Shown here one piece after another: positions 22,507 through 30,826 of a DNA stretch of 39,132 nt. The notes beneath the pieces were generated by a model. That model made no database searches, was not told where the DNA came from, and saw only the letters and a program-made list of their open reading frames with translations. The stretch lies in the NCBI GenBank assembly GCA_023261695.1, contig JAHFON010000008.1, positions 1 to 39,132 on the forward strand. The letters run 5' to 3'. Numbering within the stretch: position 1 is the stretch's first letter; each line of letters starts with the position of its first letter. Both the position numbers and the translations under genes were made by a program. The DNA is from Candidatus Moraniibacteriota bacterium (GTDB lineage: Bacteria; Patescibacteriota; Minisyncoccia; Moranbacterales; UBA1568).

Positions 22507-24099
22507 TTATTTAAAACATGCAAATTTGCAATATCCAAGATCGGTCCCATTAAAAGCAGTGACTGATGTTGTCCCCTGATTATTCACCCCACATCTACTC
22601 CCTCCTCCAGTGTCATCAGTGTATTGAACAAGCATTATTTTTTCCCCAGCATTACATTTACATGTATTGCTTCCGCTCACTTGACATGTTCCCACATAAG
22701 AATCGCTCATCGCTCCGCCCTGACTTGCCCATTTGCCTGTTGAACGAATGTAAACATCAGGAACATCAATATAACTTCCTGCGCCAGTTGCGCCGTTGGG
22801 GCCCGCAAAATACAAACCCTTTTTTTCTCCTTCTCCACCAATAACAATAGTATCCCCAGATGCATTGTCCCAGTTCAGATAAAGATTTTCATTGTTACTG
22901 GTACGAATATCTCTCCCTAGAAGTTGTAACGTGCTTCCTGAATACGCGGTTTTCACTAATATTTGACCATTGAGTATTTCTATATTTCCTGGGTTGCCAA
23001 TTGATAGTTTTTGTCCCGGATTCGTCGTCCCAATCCCGACATTGCCACTATTAGTGATCGTTACTCTTTCTGAAAAGCCCGACCCATCCGATGATGCCGT
23101 GGTTAAAAATCGTATTGGCCCACTGTTGTAAGATGCTATATTGATTCCCACGGAACCAGCCCCCGCAAAAAAAGAACCGGTCCTGCCTGTTGTCATGCTG
23201 TCAGCAATCAAAAGTCCCACATCAGTTCCAGCTCCTTGTCCCATAAAAATACTCTTGCCGCTTGAGAGACCGCTAACGACAAATTTTGCTGCCGGATCCG
23301 TCGTCCCGATACCCACATTCCCCGTCGTTCCAGAAATAAACATCCTTTCTTGAAAGCTTGTCCAGTTTGTAGGATCGGCTGACCGAATATAAAAATTAGC
23401 AAGACCGCCTGAATTGGGGAAGTACAATGTACCGCCACCAGCCCCCCCCATAATCGCAACAGAGTTTACCCGTATGGGGCCGTTAACGTCCAGTTTCGCA
23501 AGGGCATTTGGGCTCACTGTTGCGATCCCGACATTCGTACCATTGTCAAAAATCTGAGAATCACCCAAGGTTGTTCCGCTAGAAGCCCATTTGATAACCT
23601 TATTTGGAGTACCGCTTCCTACACCGCCTCCGCCTCCTCCAGAAAAAGTAAAGGTATTTCCGGATTGGGTAACTCCCGCGCCGTTAAAAGTTAATACCGG
23701 ACCGGTGGCAGAACCACCGGGGCCGCTAACAGAAGTAATCCCGCTTACGCCGCCTCCAGTTGCCCATGAAGCAACACCTGAGGCATTAGAAGTCAGCACC
23801 TTTCCAGCCCCCTGCGTACCATCAGCAATCCTAATCTGACCCACTACGTCCAAAGGATAACCCGGACTTAATGTCCCGATGCCGACTCTGCCATTAGGAA
23901 CCCAAAGATTGCCAAGTGATAGTGTCCCCGATTTTAATTGGCCAAATGAACTGACATTCAAGGGGGCAGAAACAGTGTTTCCAGGAGGAGCTACGGTAGG
24001 TTCTGTCCAAGCGTAGAGAATCCCCGTTACCAATGAAACGCCTACGACCACCACGGGCAAAACCTGAAATATTTTGATTTTTATGTTTTGTCGCAACAT
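22507..24099 (-). CDS. Secreted repeat-rich fibre-like surface protein
   Basis: A 530-residue protein with an N-terminal signal/anchor helix (about 10-30) followed by YAWTEPTVAPPGNTVSAPLN, a start often seen on exported fibre proteins of this lineage. The pattern '(N/R)VGI(G/A)T..P' recurs near residues 71, 189, 261 and 353, each followed by a short KLDV-like strand; such repeats occur in trimeric phage-tail-fibre and S74-type proteins. A Gly run lies at 154-159. The C-terminal 70 residues contain several Cys (TCQVSGSNTCKC) and end in YCKFACFK, so the tip is probably disulphide-stabilised. No intramolecular chaperone Ser-Asp-Lys motif was identified. It probably forms a cell-surface adhesin for host or surface contact; that role is inferred. 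The 189 bases downstream hold no clear feature. Confidence 0.78.
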   Translation of the reverse strand: MLRQNIKIKIFQVLPVVVVGVSLVTGILYAWTEPTVAPPGNTVSAPLNVSSFGQLKSGTLSLGNLWVPNGRVGIGTLSPGYPLDVVGQIRIADGTQGAGKVLTSNASGVASWATGGGVSGITSVSGPGGSATGPVLTFNGAGVTQSGNTFTFSGGGGGGVGSGTPNKVIKWASSGTTLGDSQIFDNGTNVGIATVSPNALAKLDVNGPIRVNSVAIMGGAGGGTLYFPNSGGLANFYIRSADPTNWTSFQERMFISGTTGNVGIGTTDPAAKFVVSGLSSGKSIFMGQGAGTDVGLLIADSMTTGRTGSFFAGAGSVGINIASYNSGPIRFLTTASSDGSGFSERVTITNSGNVGIGTTNPGQKLSIGNPGNIEILNGQILVKTAYSGSTLQLLGRDIRTSNNENLYLNWDNASGDTIVIGGEGEKKGLYFAGPNGATGAGSYIDVPDVYIRSTGKWASQGGAMSDSYVGTCQVSGSNTCKCNAGEKIMLVQYTDDTGGGSRCGVNNQGTTSVTAFNGTDLGYCKFACFK

Positions 24100-24267
24100 A
24101 TTTTCTTAAATTTAGTTGGTTAGTTAGAAAAATCACTCAAGAACAACATCCGCTAGGACTTCTATTAATAAGTCTGGCTAAATTTTGATGAGTTTAGGAT
24201 ATTTCTAATTTAGCATAAAAGAGCGAAGGTGGGAATAGATTGTCAACCCCTACTTCTTTTATAAAAT

Positions 24268-24284
24268 ATTAAGGACACCTTAAT
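24268..24284 (-). terminator. Possible weak terminator after dnaA-dnaN-DciA-like genes
   Basis: A perfect 7-base inverted repeat ATTAAGG / CCTTAAT with a 3-base loop that includes the stop codon of the DciA-like gene, followed on the minus strand by TATTTTATAAAA. It is AT-rich and short, so termination would be inefficient. The remaining bases up to the fibre gene start hold no clear feature. Confidence 0.35.
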
Positions 24285-24573
24285 TGCTGCTTATTTTTAT
24301 TTCCTTAACCACTTCTGCTCCAATAATTTGGTTGATCTGCTTGCAAAGATGAGTACGTTCCAGTAATACCTCACTCGCCCATAACGAACTCTTGGGCCTA
24401 AAAAATAATTTTTTGTCCTTATAGAAAGTGGGGGTAATATTCTCACCGCCGCGCTTGCCATATTCCTCTAAAATAACTTGCTTGGCGATGTAAAAAATCG
24501 TCTGTTCATCAATTTCCCGCTGTGCGGATGGCTGTTGACGTTTTTGGGAAAGAATTTTTTTGAGAGAGCGCAT
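24280..24573 (-). CDS. DciA-like (DUF721) replicative helicase loader candidate
   Basis: A 97-residue basic protein with the size and pattern of DUF721/DciA proteins. It has an N-terminal helix (RSLKKILSQK), a central FYIAKQVILEEYGKRGGENI helix-turn, and strands with YKDKKLFFRPKSSLWASEVLL and a C-terminal helix that ends in VVKEIKI. DciA is the common bacterial loader of DnaB helicase and is often encoded near dnaA, dnaN or recF. Here it follows dnaN by 22 bases on the same strand, which is strong contextual support. Direct sequence recognition is moderate. Confidence 0.72.
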   Translation of the reverse strand: MRSLKKILSQKRQQPSAQREIDEQTIFYIAKQVILEEYGKRGGENITPTFYKDKKLFFRPKSSLWASEVLLERTHLCKQINQIIGAEVVKEIKISSN

Positions 24574-24595
24574 TTGGAATTAGTATTTGAAAATA

Positions 24596-25747
24596 TTACT
24601 TGCGTATCGGCATTATGATATAAAGATAATTACTTGTGAGTGATGGATTCCCTTTATTTTGCGTGCGCAGAGCCACTGGGGTAGCACCATCGTTGGCTAA
24701 AAAAATTATTCTTTCTCCCGCCAAAGCGTTTATCCCTTCTAAAATATATTGCGGATTAAATACAATTGTGAGCGGTGTTTCGCCTTTTACAATATCTATC
24801 GGCAAAATAGAGTGGTTCTCCCCCGCCTCATAAGACTCTGATGATACCACGCATTGTTTTTTTTGCGGATCAAAAGTTAAAGTTATTTCTCCTGAAGTAC
24901 GCGAAGCAAAAGCGCTGGCAATTTTTACCGCCCGCTGAAAAATCTCTTTTTCCAACTCCGCCTGAAAAGAAAAGTCTTTGGGTATAATCTGCTTGTAATC
25001 GGGGTATTTTCCGTTAATAGTATGCGAGGTGATTTGGACTTCATTTATTTTGAAAAATATCTGATTTTCTTGTATAGCTAATTTAACTTCTTCACTTTGA
25101 GGAGAGATGACCCGCATAATTTCATATAAAGCTCCCGAGGGGATAATCAGAGACGGATTTAGAGCGAAAAAATCTTTATACCCGCTTCCGAGTTGCATAA
25201 GAGAAATAATCTCTTCCGCTAAACGAAAACTGTCCGTAGCCGCCAAATGTATTTGATCTTCAAAAAAATATATATGTGCTCCTGTAAGCTCCAAACGGGC
25301 ATTATTTAAACTCGCGCAAAACAAAACCCGCGAAAGAGCGTTTTTTAACTCCTGTGCCGGTAAAGAAAATAAGTATTCTTCTGAATATTGAGGGATAATA
25401 GGGAAATCTTTCCCATCCACTCCTTTAATTTTTGTTGTATAAGCGGCGCTTTGTACTTTTAATTCTTGATTATTACTTTCTAACTCCAACACTTCTCCCG
25501 TAGGAATATTGTAAATAAAATTACTAAAAAATTTTGCGGGAATAGCTATTATACCCTCCTTGTCTATTTTCGCCCCAATATATACAACCACTCCTATTTC
25601 TAAATTTGTTGCAGAAATTTTTAATCTTCCCTTTTGAGTCTCTAAAAGAAAATTACTTAAAATAGGTAATGTGGTTTGCTTCCCCACCACCCTTTCTAAA
25701 TAAGAAAGTGCTTGACTTAAATTTTCTTGCGTACAAGAGAGTTTCAT
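24596..25747 (-). CDS. dnaN: DNA polymerase III beta sliding clamp
   Basis: A 383-residue clamp with three repeated domains. It starts MKLSCTQENLSQALSYLERV, typical of the family. Recognisable segments are TTLPILSNFLLE, GKDFPIIPQY at the end of domain 1, LTGAHIYFFEDQIHLAATDSFRLAEE in domain 2, and HTINGKYPDYKQIIPKDF leading to domain 3. It ends SNYLYIIMPIRK, matching the conserved PMR(L/K) terminus that lines the partner-binding pocket. Dimers encircle DNA and tether polymerase III. It lies downstream of dnaA on the same strand, with a 240-base AT-rich gap between them that carries DnaA-box-like sequences. Confidence 0.96.
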   Translation of the reverse strand: MKLSCTQENLSQALSYLERVVGKQTTLPILSNFLLETQKGRLKISATNLEIGVVVYIGAKIDKEGIIAIPAKFFSNFIYNIPTGEVLELESNNQELKVQSAAYTTKIKGVDGKDFPIIPQYSEEYLFSLPAQELKNALSRVLFCASLNNARLELTGAHIYFFEDQIHLAATDSFRLAEEIISLMQLGSGYKDFFALNPSLIIPSGALYEIMRVISPQSEEVKLAIQENQIFFKINEVQITSHTINGKYPDYKQIIPKDFSFQAELEKEIFQRAVKIASAFASRTSGEITLTFDPQKKQCVVSSESYEAGENHSILPIDIVKGETPLTIVFNPQYILEGINALAGERIIFLANDGATPVALRTQNKGNPSLTSNYLYIIMPIRK

Positions 25748-25987
25748 AAATGATTTAATAATATAATTAAAATATAAATTATTATTATTGATTAGGAATG
25801 TGGATATCTGGATAATTTATAATTTCGTTTTTAATAAAGGGTTTAGATGAGGTAAAATATAAATAAGCTTGTGGAAAATATAAGTAAGAAATGTTAAATT
25901 ATTTGAGTTTTATTTTTCATCCACTATAAAGCATATTTTATACAATAATTATCCACTTAATATTTTATATCTATACAAAGTTATACA
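25748..25987. other. AT-rich dnaA-dnaN spacer with DnaA-box-like sites (candidate oriC part)
   Basis: A very AT-rich 240-base stretch. DnaA-box-like 9-mers are TGTGGATAT (25799-25807, minus-strand ATATCCACA), TGTGGAAAA (25870-25878, minus-strand TTTTCCACA) and TTATCCACT (25949-25957). Long A/T tracts between them could serve as an unwinding element. Bacterial origins often lie on one or both sides of dnaA, so this and the region at 27396-27551 are the two candidates. Confidence 0.55.
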
Positions 25988-27397
25988 TCAAAGAGGGTAA
26001 TAAAGGCGTTCTTTTAGTGTGGTAAGCTCCTCTTTAACCCGACTACTAGTTTCTTTTTGCTGATTAATTTTTTCAAAGGCGTGAAGTGTGGTGGTGTGAT
26101 CTCTGCCTCCGAAAGTTTTACCAATAGTAGAAAACGGCATCCCCAACTCTTCCCTTAATAAAAACATCATCACTTGGCGCGGGTGGCAAACCTCTTTCTT
26201 CCGGCCCTTTTTTATTAAATCTTCTTTAGTGACGGCGTAAAAGTTCGATATAACACCAAAAACATCGTCTATTTTTAAGGTTTTTTGATTATTTTCGATA
26301 AGTTGAGAGAGGATTTTTTTAGCGTTTTCTAAAGAGGGTGGAATTTTATGAAATTCAACAAAGGCTATGACGCGGTTTAATGCCCCTTCTAACTCACGGA
26401 TATTTTTAGTCACATTTTCAGCGATAAAAGAAATAGCCGACGCGTCCATCACCACCCCCTTTTCTAAAATTTTGGCTTTAAGAATAGCAATTCTAGTTTC
26501 TAAATCCGGGCGGCTGATATCAGTGATCATCCCACCTTCAAAACGGGAGCGCAAACGTTCTTCTAATGTGGGGATGGCTTTAGGCGGTCGGTCGCTGGAA
26601 ATAACTATTTGTTTATTAATTTGGTAGAGGGCGTTAAAAATATGAAAAAATTCATTTTGGGTTTTTTCGCGCCCGGAAAGAAATTGAATGTCGTCAATAA
26701 TTAAAATATCCATTTGTTGGTAGTATTCTTTGAATACGTCAACCTTCTGATTTTTAATAGAATCCACTAATTCAGTGGTGAAGCGTTCAGAATTAATATA
26801 TTTAATCTTTTTTTCCGGGGAATTTTTGATAACCTCATTCCCGATGGATTGGAGCAAGTGAGTCTTACCCAAGCCTACGCCGCCGTAAATAAAGAGCGGA
26901 TTATACACCATACCCAAATTCTGCGAAACAGCATAACAGGCGGCGTGGGCCAACTCGTTGTTTTCGGCCACGATGAAGTTTTCAAATGTGTAGCGATTAT
27001 TCAGATTAGTTTCGTGGAATGTGGGAGTAGCGCCTGTTGAGTTGGTAAAAAAAGGCTTTTCTATAAGGCTTTTTCGCACAAATCGGACGCTCTCGGGAGG
27101 TTTAATCGCATCAATGTTTTTCACTAAATCTAACGAACTACCAGCTGGTTTTTCAGGGGCGATAACACAACGAATAGTCTGAATATTTTCATCAAAACTT
27201 TTAAAAGCGCGCAAGATGTATAAATTATATTTGTTTTCCAACCATTCTTTCGCGAAGCCGTTAGGGACCCCGATAGTCACTTGACCATTTTGATTGCTTA
27301 AAATACTGGTATTTTTAAACCAGGTGATGAAATTAGCCTTAGAAATAGAAAGCTCTATTTGGCCCAAAACAGCCATCCACAATTCATTATTTGTCAT
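25988..27397 (-). CDS. dnaA: Chromosomal replication initiator DnaA
   Basis: A 469-residue initiator with all four domains. Domain I starts NNELWMAVLGQIELSISKANF. Domain III has Walker A GGVGLGKT (172-179), Walker B ILIIDDIQFLSG and the sensor region with ISSDRPPKAIPTLEERLRSRF. Domain IV has the DNA-binding signature GGRDHTTTLHAF. It binds TTATCCACA-type boxes and melts the origin. The ATG at 27395-27397 is chosen; a GTG two codons upstream is also possible. An ATATCCACA sequence overlaps the start, so autoregulation is plausible. dnaN and a DciA-like gene follow on the same strand. Confidence 0.97.
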   Translation of the reverse strand: MTNNELWMAVLGQIELSISKANFITWFKNTSILSNQNGQVTIGVPNGFAKEWLENKYNLYILRAFKSFDENIQTIRCVIAPEKPAGSSLDLVKNIDAIKPPESVRFVRKSLIEKPFFTNSTGATPTFHETNLNNRYTFENFIVAENNELAHAACYAVSQNLGMVYNPLFIYGGVGLGKTHLLQSIGNEVIKNSPEKKIKYINSERFTTELVDSIKNQKVDVFKEYYQQMDILIIDDIQFLSGREKTQNEFFHIFNALYQINKQIVISSDRPPKAIPTLEERLRSRFEGGMITDISRPDLETRIAILKAKILEKGVVMDASAISFIAENVTKNIRELEGALNRVIAFVEFHKIPPSLENAKKILSQLIENNQKTLKIDDVFGVISNFYAVTKEDLIKKGRKKEVCHPRQVMMFLLREELGMPFSTIGKTFGGRDHTTTLHAFEKINQQKETSSRVKEELTTLKERLYYPL

Positions 27398-27551
27398 ATC
27401 CACAAGTAGTTTTGAAATTATATCACGCGAAAGTAATCGGGGCTAGACGATAAAAATCACCAGATAGTGGATAAACTGTGCATAACTCCGATAATTAGTT
27501 TTACTGAACTGAATAATGCCTAATTATGAGCTTTATGATAAGGTTGGCGGA
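27396..27551. other. Candidate oriC between dnaA and rpmH
   Basis: The divergent spacer holds three DnaA-box-like 9-mers: ATATCCACA (27396-27404), AGTGGATAA (27466-27474, minus-strand TTATCCACT) and TGTGCATAA (27477-27485, minus-strand TTATGCACA). The last two are separated by two bases. Gene order dnaN-dnaA-(here)-rpmH-rnpA-yidC is the classic bacterial origin arrangement. Confidence 0.55.
27417..27425 (-). promoter_or_regulatory. Extended -10 promoter of dnaA
   Basis: On the minus strand TGA precedes a perfect TATAAT (27422-27417), forming an extended -10 element; the -35 region is poor. The start codon lies about 20 bases downstream, and DnaA-box-like sequences flank the promoter. Confidence 0.5.
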
Positions 27552-27579
27552 TTGACTTACTTTTATTTTTTGGTACACT
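27552..27579 (+). promoter_or_regulatory. Promoter of rpmH-rnpA-yidC-khpB
   Basis: TTGACT (27552-27557), a 16-base spacer and TACACT (27574-27579), about 35 bases before the rpmH start. The following genes are separated by 3 bases or overlap, so this promoter probably serves all four. Confidence 0.62.
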
Positions 27580-27613
27580 ATAAAAATGCTTAAATAGTTT
27601 AAATAATCACTTT

Positions 27614-27751
27614 ATGTCAAAAAAGACGTATCAGCCCAAAACTCGCAAGCGCGCTCGCCGACATGGTTTTTTGAAGCGTATGAATACCCCGGGCGGGAGG
27701 GGCGTTGTGGCTAGCCGCCGCAGAGATGGGCGCAAAAAGCTAACTGCGTAA
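27614..27751 (+). CDS. rpmH: Ribosomal protein bL34
   Basis: A 45-residue, very basic protein. [20 protein letters not shown], then [22 protein letters not shown], is the full-length bL34 pattern, with the conserved HGFLKRM and GRxVVxxRRxxGRKKL segments. It is part of the large ribosomal subunit. It lies directly after the origin region and is followed 3 bases later by rnpA, the near-universal bacterial arrangement. Confidence 0.97.
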   Translation: MSKKTYQPKTRKRARRHGFLKRMNTPGGRGVVASRRRDGRKKLTA

Positions 27752-27754
27752 GAT

Positions 27755-28102
27755 ATGCTGAAGAAAAACCTGCGATTACGTGGAAAGAAGGACTTTAATC
27801 GGGTTTTTCGCTATAGTAAGCCTATTTTTTTTGATGAAATAGGTTGTCGGTATTTAATCAACCAAACTTCTTTACATTTAGGCTTTACTTTCAATAAAAA
27901 ATACTTACCTTTAGCCGCCCAAAGAAATCGGTTACGCAGAGTGCTTTCCGAAGCTTTTTTTCAACTTAAAGATGAGTGGCCAAAAAATATGGATATTATC
28001 TTTTTTACCACAAAAAAGCCTAAAAAAATCAATACTCAAGAAAGTTTGCCTATGATTAAGCATTTTTTGAGACGGATTAAAGAAAACATAAAAACCTTAT
28101 GA
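27755..28102 (+). CDS. rnpA: Ribonuclease P protein component
   Basis: A 115-residue basic protein, of normal size. LRLRGKKDFNRVFRYSKPIF opens the fold, and AAQRNRLRRVLSEAFF (about 49-64) is the RNR signature that binds the RNase P RNA. It helps the RNA enzyme process the 5' ends of tRNA precursors. The stop codon TGA overlaps the yidC ATG (ATGA), indicating coupled translation and confirming that UGA is a stop in this genome. Confidence 0.94.
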   Translation: MLKKNLRLRGKKDFNRVFRYSKPIFFDEIGCRYLINQTSLHLGFTFNKKYLPLAAQRNRLRRVLSEAFFQLKDEWPKNMDIIFFTTKKPKKINTQESLPMIKHFLRRIKENIKTL

Positions 28103-28833
28103 TGCAAATTTTGTACATTCTTGTTTACCAGCCTCTCTACAACGCCCTGATATTTTTTTATAATATTATCCCGGGGCATGATTTTGGCGTGGCGATTATT
28201 CTCACAACATTAATTTTAAAATCTTTATTATTCCCACTTTCTAAGAAGCAAATCACTTCGCAAAAGAAAATGCAGGAATTACAGCCTAAAATAAAGGAAA
28301 TTCAACAAAAACACCAAAACGACAAAGAAAAACAAACTAAAGCGCTGATGACATTTTACAAAGAAAATAAAGCTAACCCCCTATCCGGCTGTTTGCCGCT
28401 CATTATGCAGCTGGTTTTTCTGATAGCTATTTATCGGGTAATTATCAGTATTTCTCAAGCTGGTTTTATTGTGAATACCGGAGATCTCTATGTTTTTATA
28501 ACTAATCCCGGCCCTATAAATCATCTCTTTCTAAATTTTGTGGATATAACTAAACCTAGCTACGTTTTAGCCTTCTTTTCAGCTATCGCGCAGTATTATC
28601 AAACAAAAATGCTGTTTCAAAACCAAAATACTAACAAATCCTCAGAACCCGCCTCTGCAGAACCGGATTTTGCCGCTATAATGAATAAGCAAATGATCTA
28701 TCTTGGGCCGGGACTGACATTTTTTATCGGAGCCAGATTCCCGGCCGCCCTCGCTTTATATTGGCTTGTTTCAACGCTTTTTATGCTTTTTCAACAAATA
28801 TCTATTTTTCAGCCGAAATTAAAAGAGAAATAA
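28099..28833 (+). CDS. yidC: Membrane protein insertase YidC/OxaI
   Basis: A 244-residue protein of the short OxaI/SpoIIIJ-like type, without the large periplasmic domain of E. coli YidC. Visible are VAIILTTLILKSLLFPLSKKQ with its conserved basic end, a charged cytoplasmic helical hairpin (KMQELQPKIKEIQQKHQNDK), then NPLSGCLPLIMQLVFLIAIY, and further membrane segments up to about 235. It inserts proteins into the cytoplasmic membrane with or without Sec. The start overlaps rnpA by 4 bases and the khpB gene begins 3 bases after its stop. Confidence 0.95.
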   Translation: MMQILYILVYQPLYNALIFFYNIIPGHDFGVAIILTTLILKSLLFPLSKKQITSQKKMQELQPKIKEIQQKHQNDKEKQTKALMTFYKENKANPLSGCLPLIMQLVFLIAIYRVIISISQAGFIVNTGDLYVFITNPGPINHLFLNFVDITKPSYVLAFFSAIAQYYQTKMLFQNQNTNKSSEPASAEPDFAAIMNKQMIYLGPGLTFFIGARFPAALALYWLVSTLFMLFQQISIFQPKLKEK

Positions 28834-28836
28834 TAT

Positions 28837-29319
28837 ATGGAAGAGACACGCCAAGAAACAGTTAAAGAAATTGTCACGCATCTTTTAGAGCGAATGGGAT
28901 TCCAGGCTTCAATTGAGGTGTCGGTTGAAGATGGTGTCTCGCCTATTTTTTTATGTATGGCGCGTATTGAGACTGACCAAAATTTTTTAATCGGACAATA
29001 TGGAGCGAACTTGGCGGCTATCCAGCATTTGGTTCGTATGTTGTTATATAAAAAAACACAAGAGAGGTTAAATGTTATTGTAGATGTGAATAATTATCTC
29101 TCCAATAAAAGGGCGTCTTTAGAGGAGGAAGCCCAAAAGGCCGCGCAAGAAGCTTTGCGAGATCGGATTTCTGTGATGTTGCGGCCGATGTTTCCTTATG
29201 AGCGCAAGATTATACATACATTTCTGGCGAAAAATCAAGACGTTGTGACTGAAAGTGTGGGAAAAAACAGTGAAAGAAAAATTATCATTCGTCCCAAACC
29301 AATTGTGGACGCATCATAA
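28837..29319 (+). CDS. khpB: RNA-binding protein KhpB/Jag (KH and R3H domains)
   Basis: A 160-residue protein. A KH-like domain (about 30-95) carries NFLIGQYGANLAAIQHLVRM, where the usual GxxG loop reads IGQYG. An R3H domain (about 100-155) carries RPMFPYERKIIHTFLA with the conserved basic residues and ERKIIIRPK. The Jag-N domain found in Firmicutes is absent. Family members bind many RNAs and affect cell shape and division. Its place after yidC is standard. Confidence 0.92.
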   Translation: MEETRQETVKEIVTHLLERMGFQASIEVSVEDGVSPIFLCMARIETDQNFLIGQYGANLAAIQHLVRMLLYKKTQERLNVIVDVNNYLSNKRASLEEEAQKAAQEALRDRISVMLRPMFPYERKIIHTFLAKNQDVVTESVGKNSERKIIIRPKPIVDAS

Positions 29320-29341
29320 TAATTTGTTTACGGTTTAAGCA

Positions 29342-30799
29342 ATGACCATTGCGCGCAAAATCGCTTACAATGTGGTTTTAAACTCTTTTTTGAAGGTGAT
29401 TTCAACAGTGGCGCTGTCTTTATTTTCTATCCGTTTGATTACCGGATATTTAGGACAGGAGGGCTTTGGCCAATATTCCACAGTGTTGGCTTTTTTCGCA
29501 TTCTTTTCAGCTTTGGCTGATTTGGGATTGGGTTCCGTGACCGCGCGCGAAATCTCTCGTGAAGGCGCTGATGAAAAAAATATTTTAGATAAAGTTTTTT
29601 CTTTGCGGCTAAGCTCTTCTTTGGCGGTCTTTTTGCTCTCGCCACTTTTACTTATATTTTTTAATTACTCGCACGATTTAAAAATAAGTATTGTTATCAT
29701 AGCCGGAGCCGTGGTTTTTTCCACCGCATCACTTTTATTAAATGGTGTTTTTCAGAAACGTCTGGCGATGGATAGAGTGGCTTGGGTGGAATTTGCCGGC
29801 AAACTTTTCCAGGTGGGATTAATTGTGTTGATTGTGAGAAATAATTTGGGCTTTCTGGCGATTACAACGGCGCTTTCAATGTCGCTGGCTTTTAACGCGA
29901 TTGGCGTTTTTTCTTTATCTCGGCGTTATGTAAAATTTTATCCCCATTTTGATTTTGCGTATTGGAGAAGTTTTCTTCACGAATCACTACCTATGGGCGC
30001 CACAGCCATCATCACCTTTATGTATTTCAAATTGGACACCATTATCCTTTCCGTATTACAGCCTAGCGCGCATGTGGGTATTTACAATGTCGCGTATAAA
30101 ATAATAGAGAACCTCATTTTTTTTCCGGCGATGTTGGCCGGGCTGATCCTGCCTATCCTTTCCCGTTTTATTTTTACCAATCATAAACAGTTTAAGGATA
30201 TTGCCGACAAAACATTTATAGTTTTTCTGCTGATCATCGCACCCATTGTGATCGGGACGTTTTTTTTAGCCCCGGATATTATTTATATCATCAGTGGCGG
30301 CGGTTTTCCGGAGTCAGTTTTAGTTTTGCGGATTCTTATTTTTGCGCTGGGGTTTATTTTCTTTGGACACTTTTTCACCACGCTGTTGGTTGTGGGAAAC
30401 GCTCAGAAAAAACTTATGAAAGCGCTTTTAATCGCGGCTGTGTTTAATATCGCGCTGAATATGTTTCTTATCACGCGATATTCTTACATCGGTGCCGCTC
30501 TCTCGTCTGTTGTCACGGAAACATTTGTGGCGATAATGACGGCATTTTTAGTTAAGAAATATATTCGTTACACTCCATCATTTAAGCCTATAGGTAAAAT
30601 TGCTCTTTCGGGCGCTATGATGGGAGGGGCATTGTTAATTTTGAAACCGTATAATTTTTTAATTGCCGGTACGGTGGGCGTTGCCACTTATCTGCTTTTT
30701 TTGTGGTTGACTCGAGCTGTGACGACTGATGAAATCCTGGGCCTTGTTTCACGGCGCGGTGCGATAGTCTCGGTAGAGATTGAGACGCCGCTCTCGTAG
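29342..30799 (+). CDS. Polysaccharide flippase (Wzx/MOP superfamily)
   Basis: A 485-residue integral membrane protein with about 12 to 14 helices. The N-terminus ARKIAYNVVLNSFLKVISTVA and SIRLITGYLGQEGFGQYSTV match the Wzx/RfbX start, and the LADLGLGSVTAREISRE segment is typical. It is expected to flip lipid-linked glycans across the cytoplasmic membrane. Two GT2 enzymes and two ligase/polymerase-type proteins follow, making a complete Wzx/Wzy-type surface glycan locus. It starts 22 bases after khpB, so it may share that operon's transcript. Confidence 0.9.
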   Translation: MTIARKIAYNVVLNSFLKVISTVALSLFSIRLITGYLGQEGFGQYSTVLAFFAFFSALADLGLGSVTAREISREGADEKNILDKVFSLRLSSSLAVFLLSPLLLIFFNYSHDLKISIVIIAGAVVFSTASLLLNGVFQKRLAMDRVAWVEFAGKLFQVGLIVLIVRNNLGFLAITTALSMSLAFNAIGVFSLSRRYVKFYPHFDFAYWRSFLHESLPMGATAIITFMYFKLDTIILSVLQPSAHVGIYNVAYKIIENLIFFPAMLAGLILPILSRFIFTNHKQFKDIADKTFIVFLLIIAPIVIGTFFLAPDIIYIISGGGFPESVLVLRILIFALGFIFFGHFFTTLLVVGNAQKKLMKALLIAAVFNIALNMFLITRYSYIGAALSSVVTETFVAIMTAFLVKKYIRYTPSFKPIGKIALSGAMMGGALLILKPYNFLIAGTVGVATYLLFLWLTRAVTTDEILGLVSRRGAIVSVEIETPLS

Positions 30800-30826
30800 C
30801 CATTTTCAATTTTTTTTGTTTTGTTT

